The notes: a model not told the origin generated them from the sequence alone. DNA of 64,000 nucleotides from Lapillicoccus jejuensis (GCF_006715055.1 NZ_VFMN01000001.1:3534001-3598000), one strand, 5' to 3'; positions 8,502 through 17,262 are shown, counted from the stretch's first letter. A program made the numbers and translations.

Positions 8502-9836
8502 TCAGAACAGCGTGCGGACGAGGTCGACGACGACGGGGTCGGCGGCGTCGGCGTCGTCGACGACCGGGATGAGCGACCAGCGGTCGAAGGCCGTGCACGG
8601 GTGGGACAGGCCGAGCCGGACGACGTCGCCGACGCGCACCGGGGCGGGGGTCCCGGCGTCCCAGCGCAGGAACGCGTGCTGGTCGGCCAGGGCGGTCACC
8701 GCCACCCCTTCCAGCCGTACGACGCCCTGATCGCCCACCGGCTCGTCGGGTCGCGCGCGACGCCGTTGCACCGTCGGCAGGCCGAGGTCGAACGGCACGT
8801 CGCGCTTGCCCGCGTCGGCGAGGGCGAGGCCCGGCTCGGGCTGGGACAGCACCCGCGCCCACGCGTGCATCGCCGCCCGCAGCCGGGGACCCTCTCCGCG
8901 CGCGTCCCCGCCGAACGGCGACAGCCCCTCGTAGTGGCCGTCGTCGTGGACGAGCGACGCGCCGCTGCGCAGGACCACGTCCGCACCGGACGGGGCGAGC
9001 GGGGCGAGGACCTCGGCGACGACGTCGGGGTAGGCGCTGCCGCCGCAGGTGACGAGCGGCCGGCGGCCGCCGGCCCGCAGGGCGTCGTACGCCTGCTCGG
9101 CGTCGAGGCGCTCGTGCAGGGCCCGCAGGTCCTCGACGTAAGCGCGCACCGCGGCGAGGTCGTCGGCGCCCGCCCCCGACGCGACGACGCCCTCGTACCC
9201 GCCGACGCCGCCGAGGCGCAGCACCGGGCTCGCGACCAGCGCCCGCGCGACGGCGACCGCCGTCTCGAGGTCCCGCGCCCCGGTGCGCGCACCGGCCCGC
9301 CCGAGCTCGACGAGCACCGTCGGGCCACGGGCCCCTGCGAGGGCGTCCTCCATCAGCGCGACCGCCTCGAGAGAGTCGACCCAGACGACGACCTCGACGT
9401 CCGGGTGCGCCGCGAGGTCGTCGGCCAGCCAGCGCAGCGTGCCGGGGGAGAGCAGCTCGTTGGCGACGAGGACGCGCCGTACCCCGAACCGGCGCGCCAC
9501 GGCCAGCTGGGCGCCCGTGGCGACGGTGATCCCCCAGGCGCCCGCGTCGAGCTGCTCGGCCCACAGCCGCGGCGCCATCGTCGTCTTGCCGTGCGGCGCC
9601 AGCCCCAGCCCGCGCTCGGCGCACCAGGCGGCGACCGCGTCCCGGTTCGCGGTCAGCGCACCCCGGTCGAGGGTGAGCACCGGCGTCGACAGCTCGGCGA
9701 GCCGCGGTCGTCGCTCGCGCACCTGCGCGACCGTCAGCCCCCACAGCGACGGCGGTATCGCCTTGGACCGCTCGTCGACGACCTCGTCGTCGAGGGCGGC
9801 GACCGCCGCGACGTCGTACGGCGCCGCGTCGCTCAC
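8502..9836 (-). CDS. PLP-dependent amino-acid deaminase/aldolase, D-serine dehydratase-like
   Basis: A 444-residue fold-type III PLP enzyme (alanine racemase N-terminal barrel plus D-serine dehydratase-like C-terminal domain). The PLP lysine is in the motif APHGKTTMAP near residue 84. The C-terminal LGLSHPCTAFDRW holds the His-X-Cys pair that binds zinc in D-serine dehydratase and D-threonine aldolase relatives. Members are annotated as D-serine dehydratase, D-threonine aldolase or amino acid deaminase; the substrate cannot be read from the sequence. It starts with GTG only 7 bp after the cphA stop, so it is the last gene of the cphB-cphA operon, an unusual partner for cyanophycin genes. Confidence 0.85.
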   Translation of the reverse strand: MSDAAPYDVAAVAALDDEVVDERSKAIPPSLWGLTVAQVRERRPRLAELSTPVLTLDRGALTANRDAVAAWCAERGLGLAPHGKTTMAPRLWAEQLDAGAWGITVATGAQLAVARRFGVRRVLVANELLSPGTLRWLADDLAAHPDVEVVVWVDSLEAVALMEDALAGARGPTVLVELGRAGARTGARDLETAVAVARALVASPVLRLGGVGGYEGVVASGAGADDLAAVRAYVEDLRALHERLDAEQAYDALRAGGRRPLVTCGGSAYPDVVAEVLAPLAPSGADVVLRSGASLVHDDGHYEGLSPFGGDARGEGPRLRAAMHAWARVLSQPEPGLALADAGKRDVPFDLGLPTVQRRRARPDEPVGDQGVVRLEGVAVTALADQHAFLRWDAGTPAPVRVGDVVRLGLSHPCTAFDRWSLIPVVDDADAADPVVVDLVRTLF

Positions 9837-9843
9837 CCCCGCC

Positions 9844-12816
9844 TCACACGACCCCGGGCGCGCGGTCGGGCTCCGCGGCCCTGCGGGCCTTCTTGTCGTC
9901 GCTGGGCAGCGGCTCGTCGACGACCTGGACCGCGTCCGCCCCGTCCGCGCTGGGAGCCTCGGCCCCGTCCTCCGCGGACGCGGAGCTGCCGATGGCCTCC
10001 TCCTCGGCCTCGGTGCCCTCGGCGGTCGCGGTCTGCGACAGCTCGGTCGGGTCGAGGTCGGGGTCGCCGACGAGGTCGCCGGCGTGCGAGCCGGCCTGCG
10101 CCCACGACGTCCGGGTCTCCAGCTCGCCGAGGACCGTCGCGTGCTGGTCGACGCAGAGCATGACGAGGTCGCCGGCGTTGGCGCGGGCCATGACGTGCGC
10201 GACGGCGGTCAGCTCGTCGAGGACGACCTCGACCTGGCGGCACCGGGCCCCGGAAGCCATCGCCGACCGGACGCCCTCGGCGATGAGCGTCGCGCTCTCG
10301 CCCGCGGGGCGGCCGCGCAGCCGCTCGTCCTCGCGGACGACGACGACGTCGAAGTGCTGCGCCGCGACCTCGCCGAGCTCGCGCAGGTCGTCGTCGCGGC
10401 GGTCGCCGGCGGCACCGATCATCCCGATCCGCGACATCCGCTGCTCGGTGCGGCCCTGCTGCTGCTCGGCGTAGGCGTCGACGAAGCCGCCGAGCGCGCG
10501 CATGCCGGCGGCGTTGTGGCAGTAGTCGATGAAGACCTCGACCCCGCCGACCTGGACCTGGTTCATCCGCCCCGGCGACAGGTAGTAGTTCGTCGTGAAG
10601 GTCCGCAGGCCCTGCCGGATGTCGTGCAGCGGCGCGCCGGCCGCGAACGCGGCACCGGTGGCCGCGAGGGCGTTGGCGACGTTGAAGCGCGCCGTCCCGC
10701 CGAAGGTGCTGGGCAGCAGGTGCGTCCACGCCAGCTGCATCGAGCGCCGGCCGTGGCGGATGACGATCATCTCGCCACGATCGGTCGGCTCGAGGACGAC
10801 GGCGCGGCCGCCGCGCCGGCACGCCTTCTCGATGAACTCGCGCGGCTCGCTGCCCGGAGCCTCGAGCGAGAACCAGACGACGTCGCCGCGGCAGCGTCGG
10901 CGCATCTCGCGCACGAGCGGGTCGTCGGCGTTGAGGACGGCGAAGCCGTGGCGCGGGACGGCCTCGACGATGACCGCCTTGACCTCGGCGAGCTGCTCGA
11001 GGGTGTCGACGCCGCGCAGGCCGAGGTGGTCGGCGGCGACGTTGGTCACGACGGCGACGTCGTTGCGGTCGTAGCCGAGCCCCTCGCGGATGATGCCGCC
11101 GCGGGCGACCTCCATGACCGCGAAGTCGACCCGCGGGTTCTGCAGGACCATCCGCGCCGACTTCGGTCCGGACGCGTCGGCCTTGATGACGAGCCGCTCG
11201 TCGATGACGACGCCGTCGGTCGAGGTCATCCCGACCTTGCGGCCGAGGCCCTTGAAGATGTGCGCGATCATCCGCGACGTCGTCGTCTTGCCGTTGGTGC
11301 CGGTGACGGCGACGATCGGCACGCGCGACGGCGCGCCCGGCGGGAAGAGCAGGTCGACGACCGGCTTGGCGACGAACTGCGGCACGCCGACCGTCGGGTG
11401 CGTGTGCATCCGGAAACCCGGCGCCGCGTTGACCTCGCAGATCGCGCCGCCGGTCTCGCGCACCGGCGAGGCGATGTCGGGCGCGATGAAGTCGATCCCG
11501 GCGACGTCGAGCCCGACGACCCGCGCGGCCTCCTCGGCGATCTCGACGTTGTCCGGGTGGGCGTCGAAGGTGCGGTCGATGGAGATGCCGCCGGTCGACA
11601 TGTTGCCGGTGAGCGCCAGCTTGACCATCTCGCCGGCGGCGGGCACCGAGGTGAGCGAGTGGCCCTGGTCGGCGAGCACCTCCTCGGCGGCGGCGTCGAC
11701 CTTGATCTTCGTCAGCACCTTCTCGTGACCGACCCCGCGGCGGGGGTCGGCGTTGGTCTGCTCGACCAGCTCGGCGACCGTGTGCTCCCCGTCGCCGACG
11801 ACGTGCGCCGGGACGCGCTCGGCGATGGCGACCATGTGCCCGCCGACGATGAGGCAGCGGTAGTCGCGGCCGGTGACGAACGACTCGACGATGAGGGTGC
11901 CGCGCCGGGACTCGGCCTTGGCGACGTCGTACGCCCGCTCGACGTCCTCGACCGACTGCAGGTCGAGGCAGACCCCGCGCCCGTGGTTGCCGTCGAGCGG
12001 CTTGACGACGACGGGGAAGCCGATCTTGCGTGCCGCCTCGACCGCCCCGGCCATCGTGCGCACGGTCTCCTGGCGCGGGACCGGCAGGCCGGCGCTGGCC
12101 AGCAGCGTGCCGGTGAGGTCCTTGTCGCTGGCGATGTCGACGGCCAGCGAGGAGGTCTGGGACGTCATCGTCGCCCGGATGCGCTGCTGGTGCACGCCCT
12201 GCCCCAGCTGCACGAGCGAGGCGCTGTTGAGCCGGATCCACGGGATGTCGCGGCTGGCCGCCTCCTCGATGATCGCCGCCGTCGACGGCCCGAAGGCGGT
12301 GCGCTGCGCCAGGCGCAGGAAGTCGTCGAGCGCCTCGCCGAAGACGAAGTCGTCCTGCGGCTGCACGAGGTGGTTCACCAGCCGTACGGCGAGCCGTCCG
12401 GCCGCCAGCCCCACGGTCTCGTCGGTGTAGCCGTAGATGACGTTGTAGTGCCCCGGCCGACCGCGGACCGCGCGGGTCTTGCCGCGCCGCTGGTCGTGGC
12501 CGGCCTCGCTCTGCAGCTGCAGGGCGATGTGCTCGGCGACGTGGCCGAGCCACGTCCCCTCCTCGAGCCGCTCGACGAACCCGCCGGCGTGCCCGCGCGA
12601 GCACCCGTGCCGGCGCAGACCGGGCAGCGCCTCGAGCAGCCCGTCGGTGAACCCGGGCAGCGTGTCGCTGGGGTAGCCCTCGAGGACGCCGAGGTCGACC
12701 ACGAGGTGGATCGCCCGGTCGTAGGACCACAGGTTCGGCCCGCGGTAGACGCGCGACTCGACGACGCGCAGGTCCGGGGCGGCGGGGCCGGTCGGGGTGG
12801 GGCGCTGGGCGGCCAC
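9844..12816 (-). CDS. cphA: Cyanophycin synthetase
   Basis: A 990-residue enzyme that polymerises L-Asp and L-Arg into multi-L-arginyl-poly-L-aspartate, a storage polymer, using ATP. Order of parts: N-terminal domain (VYRGPNLWSYDRAIH near residue 20), ATP-grasp domain about residues 210-470 (KDLTGTLLASAGLPVP, VVKPLDGNHGRGV, ICEVNAAPGFRMH), then a Mur ligase module with P-loop VTGTNGKTTTSRM near residue 503 and TNVAADHLGLRG. The last 75 residues are acidic and low-complexity, making it longer than typical CphA (about 870-900). The frame is open 17 codons upstream, but GTG at 12816 has a strong AGGAGGT 8 nt before it. It follows cphB in one operon. Confidence 0.96.
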   Translation of the reverse strand: MAAQRPTPTGPAAPDLRVVESRVYRGPNLWSYDRAIHLVVDLGVLEGYPSDTLPGFTDGLLEALPGLRRHGCSRGHAGGFVERLEEGTWLGHVAEHIALQLQSEAGHDQRRGKTRAVRGRPGHYNVIYGYTDETVGLAAGRLAVRLVNHLVQPQDDFVFGEALDDFLRLAQRTAFGPSTAAIIEEAASRDIPWIRLNSASLVQLGQGVHQQRIRATMTSQTSSLAVDIASDKDLTGTLLASAGLPVPRQETVRTMAGAVEAARKIGFPVVVKPLDGNHGRGVCLDLQSVEDVERAYDVAKAESRRGTLIVESFVTGRDYRCLIVGGHMVAIAERVPAHVVGDGEHTVAELVEQTNADPRRGVGHEKVLTKIKVDAAAEEVLADQGHSLTSVPAAGEMVKLALTGNMSTGGISIDRTFDAHPDNVEIAEEAARVVGLDVAGIDFIAPDIASPVRETGGAICEVNAAPGFRMHTHPTVGVPQFVAKPVVDLLFPPGAPSRVPIVAVTGTNGKTTTSRMIAHIFKGLGRKVGMTSTDGVVIDERLVIKADASGPKSARMVLQNPRVDFAVMEVARGGIIREGLGYDRNDVAVVTNVAADHLGLRGVDTLEQLAEVKAVIVEAVPRHGFAVLNADDPLVREMRRRCRGDVVWFSLEAPGSEPREFIEKACRRGGRAVVLEPTDRGEMIVIRHGRRSMQLAWTHLLPSTFGGTARFNVANALAATGAAFAAGAPLHDIRQGLRTFTTNYYLSPGRMNQVQVGGVEVFIDYCHNAAGMRALGGFVDAYAEQQQGRTEQRMSRIGMIGAAGDRRDDDLRELGEVAAQHFDVVVVREDERLRGRPAGESATLIAEGVRSAMASGARCRQVEVVLDELTAVAHVMARANAGDLVMLCVDQHATVLGELETRTSWAQAGSHAGDLVGDPDLDPTELSQTATAEGTEAEEEAIGSSASAEDGAEAPSADGADAVQVVDEPLPSDDKKARRAAEPDRAPGVV

Positions 12817-12847
12817 GGGGACCTCCTGTCGGGCCGAAGGGGGGTGT

Positions 12848-12871
12848 CGCGGTGGGCGGGGGCCCACCGCG
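12848..12871 (-). terminator. Hairpin between cphB and cphA
   Basis: Arms 12848-12857 and 12862-12871 form a perfect 10 bp GC-rich stem (CGCGGTGGGC) with a GGGG loop on the plus strand. It begins 2 nt after the cphB stop codon. No U tract is visible. It could partly terminate or protect mRNA ends, changing the cphB:cphA ratio. Confidence 0.5.
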
Positions 12872-12873
12872 GG

Positions 12874-13842
12874 TCAGGAACTCTCGTGCTGCTGCTCGGG
12901 CTGCTGCTCGTCGTGCGGGGAGTGCTCGGTGGTGCTCGGTGCCGGCGGGGTGGGCTCGGCCTGACGCTCGCGCGCGGACGCCCCGCGCACGTCGACGTCG
13001 GGGTGCCGCTCGACGAAGTCGGTCAGCCGGGCGTCGCGCAGGTCGAACGTAGCGCCCGCGGGCAGGCTGTGCACGACCGCCCCGGAGACCAGCAGGGGGG
13101 CTCGGCGACGCGCGTCCGGCGCGTCGGTGACGGCCTGGCGGGCGTCGACGACGAAGACGCCGCCGGCGCCGTGGACGCGCAGCTCCTGCTCGTCGCGGAT
13201 CTCGGCGGCGGTGTTCTCGTCGATGCCCACGCCGAGCAGCTGCGGCGAGTTCGCGACGATCGACAGCAGCCGCCCGTAGCGGCCGCGCTGGTCGAAGTGC
13301 TGGTCGAGCACGACGTCGTCGAGCAGCCCGAGCCCGGCCGTCAGCTGGCTCATCCGCTGGCGGGGCGTGATGCCCTCGTCGCCCATGGAGATCATGAACC
13401 GGCTCATGATCGAGGCCCCGGCCGAGGTACCGCCGACGACGACCCCCCGCTGGTACGCCGCGTGCACGGCGTCACCGACGGGGGTGCCGGGGTAGTACTG
13501 GCTCAGCTTGAGCTGGCTGCCGCCGGAGAAGAAGATCCCCGTCGCCGAGGCCATCCGCTCGACCAGCGCGGGGTCCGCGGCCTCCTGGCGCGACTCGACG
13601 TGGACGACCGACACCTCGACGCTCGCGTGCAGGCGGGTGAAGACCCGCGTGTAGGTCTCGACGACCTCGTCGACGAACGACGAGGCCGTCGGGACGACGA
13701 CCACACGGGCCTTCCTTCCGCCGGCCAGCGACAGGAAGCGCTTGAGGACGACGGAGCTGCCGACCTTGTCCTCCGCCCCGCCGATGACGTAGAGGGTGCG
13801 CCGCTTGCGCGACTTCGCCTTGCCGGACGTCGACCTCGCCAT
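12874..13842 (-). CDS. cphB: Cyanophycinase
   Basis: A 322-residue serine hydrolase of peptidase family S51 that releases beta-Asp-Arg dipeptides from cyanophycin. The nucleophile elbow is GGTSAGAS (Ser near residue 149). Other family blocks are VIGGAEDK near residue 19, the FFSGGSQLKL segment near residue 108, LLDDVVLDQHFDQRGRYGRL and GVGIDENTA. The N terminus is very basic (residues 1-15), and the last 45 residues are a polar Pro/Glu/Gln-rich tail absent from compact cyanophycinases. The ATG follows TAGGGT by 6 nt, giving the cphB-cphA-deaminase operon its own promoter inside the 28 bp gap after the IclR gene. Confidence 0.95.
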   Translation of the reverse strand: MARSTSGKAKSRKRRTLYVIGGAEDKVGSSVVLKRFLSLAGGRKARVVVVPTASSFVDEVVETYTRVFTRLHASVEVSVVHVESRQEAADPALVERMASATGIFFSGGSQLKLSQYYPGTPVGDAVHAAYQRGVVVGGTSAGASIMSRFMISMGDEGITPRQRMSQLTAGLGLLDDVVLDQHFDQRGRYGRLLSIVANSPQLLGVGIDENTAAEIRDEQELRVHGAGGVFVVDARQAVTDAPDARRRAPLLVSGAVVHSLPAGATFDLRDARLTDFVERHPDVDVRGASARERQAEPTPPAPSTTEHSPHDEQQPEQQHESS

Positions 13843-13848
13843 CCGGCA

Positions 13849-13854
13849 ACCCTA
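13849..13854 (-). promoter_or_regulatory. Leaderless-type -10 box (TAGGGT) for the cyanophycin operon
   Basis: TAGGGT on the minus strand, 6 nt before the cphB ATG, within the short gap between the IclR gene and cphB. It implies the cph genes can be transcribed apart from the regulator. Confidence 0.5.
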
Positions 13855-13870
13855 GGGGGCGCCCCGTCGG

Positions 13871-14584
13871 TCACGTCGACCACGTCCGCGCGACGTGCTC
13901 CAGCGTGTCGACCACTGAGGCCGGCAGCCGCCGCCGCCGAACCGTGCGGGCCGCCACCGCGAGGGCGCCGGTGACCTCCGCGCCGCGGCGCAGCGGGACG
14001 GCGACGGCGACCGCGCCGGGCAGCAGCGGTCCGCTGTCCCCGTGCTCGTGGCCGTCGCGCCGGATCCGCTCCAGGGCCCCGGTGAGCCGGGCGGAGGCGG
14101 CCGGGTCGCCGCCCGCCCCGAGGGCGACCCGCCGTCGCTCGTCGGCCGGCCGCCAGGCGAGCAGGACCCGGCCGGCCGCCGTCGCCGCCAGGGAGGTGCG
14201 CACCCGCGCCGACAGGGCGACGTCGAAGGCCTCGTCGGTGCCGGCCCAGTCGACGTACACAGCGGTGTCACCGACCCGGGCGGCCAGGAGCACGGGCAGC
14301 CCGGTGGCGGCCGAGAGGTGCTGCAGGGCCTCGTGCGGGATGGCGGGCACCGGCGCGCTGCCCGCCCGCGTGGCCAGCACCCAGGGCGCGGGGCCGAGGA
14401 CGTACCGCCGGTCGCGCTCGTCGAGGTAGCCCGTGGCGACGAGGCCGTCGACGAGCTTCTGGACCGAGGAGACCGGGGCGTCGAGCCGGCCGGCCAGCTC
14501 CGTGAGCGAGAGGCCGGAGCCGTCCCCGGCCACCGCGTCGAGGAGAGCCGCGACGCGGTCGACCGTCCGGTGGTGCTTCCGCAT
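13871..14584 (-). CDS. IclR family transcriptional regulator
   Basis: A 237-residue IclR-type regulator: N-terminal winged helix-turn-helix (residues about 5-65; SLTELAGRLDAPVSSVQKLVDGLVATGYL) followed by the ligand-binding effector domain. The protein begins MRKHHRTVDRV at an ATG inside a perfect palindrome. It sits 28 bp upstream of cphB on the same strand and divergent from a CaiB-type CoA transferase, so either neighbour could be its target. TACGTT 7 nt before the ATG suggests a leaderless message. Confidence 0.9.
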   Translation of the reverse strand: MRKHHRTVDRVAALLDAVAGDGSGLSLTELAGRLDAPVSSVQKLVDGLVATGYLDERDRRYVLGPAPWVLATRAGSAPVPAIPHEALQHLSAATGLPVLLAARVGDTAVYVDWAGTDEAFDVALSARVRTSLAATAAGRVLLAWRPADERRRVALGAGGDPAASARLTGALERIRRDGHEHGDSGPLLPGAVAVAVPLRRGAEVTGALAVAARTVRRRRLPASVVDTLEHVARTWST

Positions 14585-14612
14585 ATGGGTAAACGTAGCC
14601 CCATATGCGGAA
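14577..14612. promoter_or_regulatory. Perfect 13 bp palindrome spanning the IclR start (likely operator)
   Basis: Arms TTCCGCATATGGG (14577-14589) and CCCATATGCGGAA (14600-14612) with a 10 bp spacer. The left arm contains the IclR start codon (14584-14582). The right arm contains a mirror-image ATG (14605) in frame with the divergent CoA transferase. A TACGTT box for the IclR gene lies in the spacer. This is the expected place for autoregulation. Confidence 0.75.
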
Positions 14613-14643
14613 GGGTCTACGGCTCCCGGTCGTTGCCCGGGAC

Positions 14644-15894
14644 ATGACGTCGTCCCCCGCCCCCGCAGTCCCGTCCACCGACGACCTCCCTGACGGTCCG
14701 CTCGCCGGGCTGCGCGTGCTCGACCTCGCCTCGGTCGTCATGGGCCCCTACGCCTGCCAGATCCTCGGCGACCTCGGCGCCGACGTCGTCAAGGTCGAGC
14801 CGCCGACCGGGGACATGACCCGGCGCACCAGCCCGCAGGTCCGCCCCGGGATGAGTGCGCTGGCCATGCACGTCAACCGCAACAAGCGCTCGCTCGCGCT
14901 CGACCTCAAGACGGAGCAGGGCCGGGGCGTGTTCGACGACCTGCTCGCCACCGCCGACGTCCTCGTCACCAACATGCGCCCGGCCGCGCTGGCGCGGCTC
15001 GGTCTCGACCCGGACACCGTCGCCGAGCGCTTCCCGCGGCTGGTGCTCTGCCGGGCCCAGGGCTTCCGCAGCGACTCGCCGCTGGCCGACCGCGCGGCGT
15101 ACGACGAGATCGTCCAGGCCTCCTCGGGGATGGTCGACCTCGTGCGGCGGGCGACCGGCACGCCGTCGTACGTGCCGTCGATCCTCGCCGACAAGGTGTG
15201 CGCGTTGACGATCGCCTACTCGGTCCTCGCCGCCGTCGTGCACCAGCGGGCCACCGGTCGCGGCCAGGTGGTCGAGGTCCCGATGACCGACACCCTGCTC
15301 GCCTTCAACCTCGTCGAGCACCTCGCAGGGGAGACGGCGGTGCCCGCGGTCGGTCCGACCGGCTTCCCGCGCTCGATGGCGCCGCGGCACGAGGCGGTCC
15401 GCACCGCCGACGGCTGGGTGTGCCTGCTGCCCTACACGCCCCGGGACATCGCCTCGCTCTTCCGCGCCGTCGGCCGCGACGACCTCGCCGCCGACCCGCG
15501 CTTCGCCGACCCCTCCGCGCTGGCCCGCCACCTCGGCGACCTCTACGCCCTGCTCGCGGAGCTCGCGCCGAGCCGCACCACCGAGCAGTGGGCGGCGCTG
15601 TGCGCCGATCACTCGGTCCCCTTCGCGCCGGTGCTCGAGGTGGACGACGCCGCGCACGACCCGTACGTCGTCGAGGGCGGCCTGCTCGCCGAGCGCCCCG
15701 ACGGGGCGGGTGGGACGTACCGCTCGATCGGCCAGCCGATCCGCTTCTCGCGCACCCCGGCGGGCGAGCGGCGTCCCGCGCCCGCCCTCGGCGCCGACGA
15801 CGACGACCTGCTGCGCGAGCTGGGGTACGACGCCGCGAGGGTCACCGCCCTGCGCGACGCGGGCGTCCTCGGCGGGCCGGTCAGCCCCCGCTGA
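14644..15894 (+). CDS. CaiB/BaiF family CoA transferase
   Basis: A 416-residue family III CoA transferase, which moves CoA between carboxylic acids through an aspartyl intermediate. Family signs are GLRVLDLASVVMGPYACQILGDLGADVVKVE at the N terminus, NRNKRSLALDLK near residue 78, LVTNMRPAALARLGLD, and the likely catalytic Asp in SILADKVCA. The substrate is unknown. The frame runs back to an ATG at 14605 inside the palindrome; ATG at 14644 is chosen because the homology begins soon after it, but 14605 is possible. The last 14 bp overlap the convergent serB gene. Confidence 0.88.
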   Translation: MTSSPAPAVPSTDDLPDGPLAGLRVLDLASVVMGPYACQILGDLGADVVKVEPPTGDMTRRTSPQVRPGMSALAMHVNRNKRSLALDLKTEQGRGVFDDLLATADVLVTNMRPAALARLGLDPDTVAERFPRLVLCRAQGFRSDSPLADRAAYDEIVQASSGMVDLVRRATGTPSYVPSILADKVCALTIAYSVLAAVVHQRATGRGQVVEVPMTDTLLAFNLVEHLAGETAVPAVGPTGFPRSMAPRHEAVRTADGWVCLLPYTPRDIASLFRAVGRDDLAADPRFADPSALARHLGDLYALLAELAPSRTTEQWAALCADHSVPFAPVLEVDDAAHDPYVVEGGLLAERPDGAGGTYRSIGQPIRFSRTPAGERRPAPALGADDDDLLRELGYDAARVTALRDAGVLGGPVSPR

Positions 15895-17143
15895 CCGGCG
15901 CGACCGGGGCCGGCGTCGGGGTGCCGTCGAGGTCGTCGGCCTCCTCGATCTCGTCGCGGGTGATCCCGAGCAGGTAGAGCACCGTGTCGAGGTAGGGCAC
16001 GGTCACGGACGTGTCGGCCTGCTCGCGCACGACCGGCTTGGCGTTGAAGGCGATCCCGAGGCCGGCGGTGGCGAGCATGTCGAGGTCGTTGGCCCCGTCA
16101 CCGACGGCGACGGTGCGCGCGAGTGGCAGCCCGGCCTGCGCGGCGAACCGCTCCAGCGCGCGGGCCTTCCCGGCCCGGTCGACGACGTCGCCGGTGACCC
16201 GTCCGGTGAGCCGGCCGTCCACGACCTCGAGCCGGTTGGCCTCGGCGTGGTCGATCCCCAGCTCCTCGGCGATCGGCCCGACGACCTCGATGAACCCGCC
16301 GGAGACGACGGCGACGGTGAAGCCGAGCCGTTTGAGGGTCCGCACGAGGGTGCGTGCCCCCGGGGTGAGGACGACGGAGCGCCGTACGGCGTCCAGCACG
16401 CCCACCTCGAGCCCCTCCAGGGCCGCGACCCGCTCGCGCAGCGACGCGGCGAAGTCGAGCTCCCCGCGCATCGCGCGCTCGGTGACCGCCGCGACCTCGG
16501 CCTCGCGGCCGGCGTGGGCGGCGAGCAGCTCGATGACCTCCTGCTGGATGAGGGTCGAGTCGACGTCCATGACGACGAGGCGGCGTCCACGGCGGGCGAG
16601 GCCGGCGGGGGAGACGGCGACGTCGACGCGCAGGGCGGCGGCCTCGAGGGCCAGCTCGCGGCGCAGGCGCGGCACCTCGGCGCCGGAGATGTCGAACTCG
16701 ACCGTCGTCACGGGGTAGCGCGAGAGGCGCCGGATCCGGTCGATGTTGGCGCCGTGACCGGCGATCGTCGCGGTGAGCGCGGAGACGGCCCCGGCGGTGA
16801 GCGGGTTGCCGAGCACGGTGACGGCGGCGCGGCCGCGGCGACGACGGGTGAAGTCGCCGGTCCCGCGACGGACCCGCACCTTCATCCCCAGGCCCTCGCC
16901 GACGCCGCGGACGACCCGCTCGACCTCGTCGGTCCGCCCGCCCGCGGCGAGCAGCATGCCGAGCGTGAGGTGCTCGCGGACGACGACCTGCTCGAGGTCG
17001 CGCACGTCCGCGCCGACGGCGGCGATGGCGTCGAAGAGCGCACTGGTCACGCCGGGCCGGTCGTCGCCGGAGACGGTGACGAGCAGCGTCGGCTCGTCGT
17101 CGTGGGCGTCGGGGGCCGGGGGCGGCGTACGGGCCTCGGTCAC
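15881..17143 (-). CDS. serB: Phosphoserine phosphatase with two ACT domains
   Basis: A 420-residue enzyme that hydrolyses O-phospho-L-serine in the last step of serine synthesis. Residues about 18-170 hold tandem ACT-type regulatory domains (LLVTVSGDDRPGVTSALFD; AVTVLGNPLTAGAVSALT), which in relatives bind amino acids. The HAD phosphatase core follows: motif I VMDVDSTLIQQEVIELLA, motif II VVSGGF, the conserved Lys in RAGKARALERFA, and motif IV VGDGANDLDML. This matches mycobacterial SerB2 in layout. The GTG start has TAGGGT 6 nt upstream. Confidence 0.95.
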   Translation of the reverse strand: MTEARTPPPAPDAHDDEPTLLVTVSGDDRPGVTSALFDAIAAVGADVRDLEQVVVREHLTLGMLLAAGGRTDEVERVVRGVGEGLGMKVRVRRGTGDFTRRRRGRAAVTVLGNPLTAGAVSALTATIAGHGANIDRIRRLSRYPVTTVEFDISGAEVPRLRRELALEAAALRVDVAVSPAGLARRGRRLVVMDVDSTLIQQEVIELLAAHAGREAEVAAVTERAMRGELDFAASLRERVAALEGLEVGVLDAVRRSVVLTPGARTLVRTLKRLGFTVAVVSGGFIEVVGPIAEELGIDHAEANRLEVVDGRLTGRVTGDVVDRAGKARALERFAAQAGLPLARTVAVGDGANDLDMLATAGLGIAFNAKPVVREQADTSVTVPYLDTVLYLLGITRDEIEEADDLDGTPTPAPVAPVSGG

Positions 17144-17149
17144 CCGGCC

Positions 17150-17155
17150 ACCCTA
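17150..17155 (-). promoter_or_regulatory. Leaderless-type -10 box (TAGGGT) for serB
   Basis: TAGGGT on the minus strand, 6 nt before the serB GTG. No Shine-Dalgarno sequence is present. Confidence 0.5.
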
Positions 17156-17262
17156 GAGCGGGGGTCGGGACGGCGACCGGGCGAGGCCACCTGGCGAGAA
17201 ACGGACTAACCAGACACTGGGGGAGGGCTGAACGAACGATCCGTCGGGCCTGGGAGCACCCC

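Noticed and set aside
9283-13974. Plus-strand open frame of about 1560 codons across cphA and cphB
   Set aside because: Shadow of the two cyanophycin genes; composition is dominated by Arg/Ala/Asp/Val and there is no family match.
14605-14643. ATG at 14605 as the start of the CoA transferase
   Set aside because: It would add 13 unconserved residues and lies inside the operator palindrome; ATG at 14644 matches family length better, although the upstream start is not ruled out.
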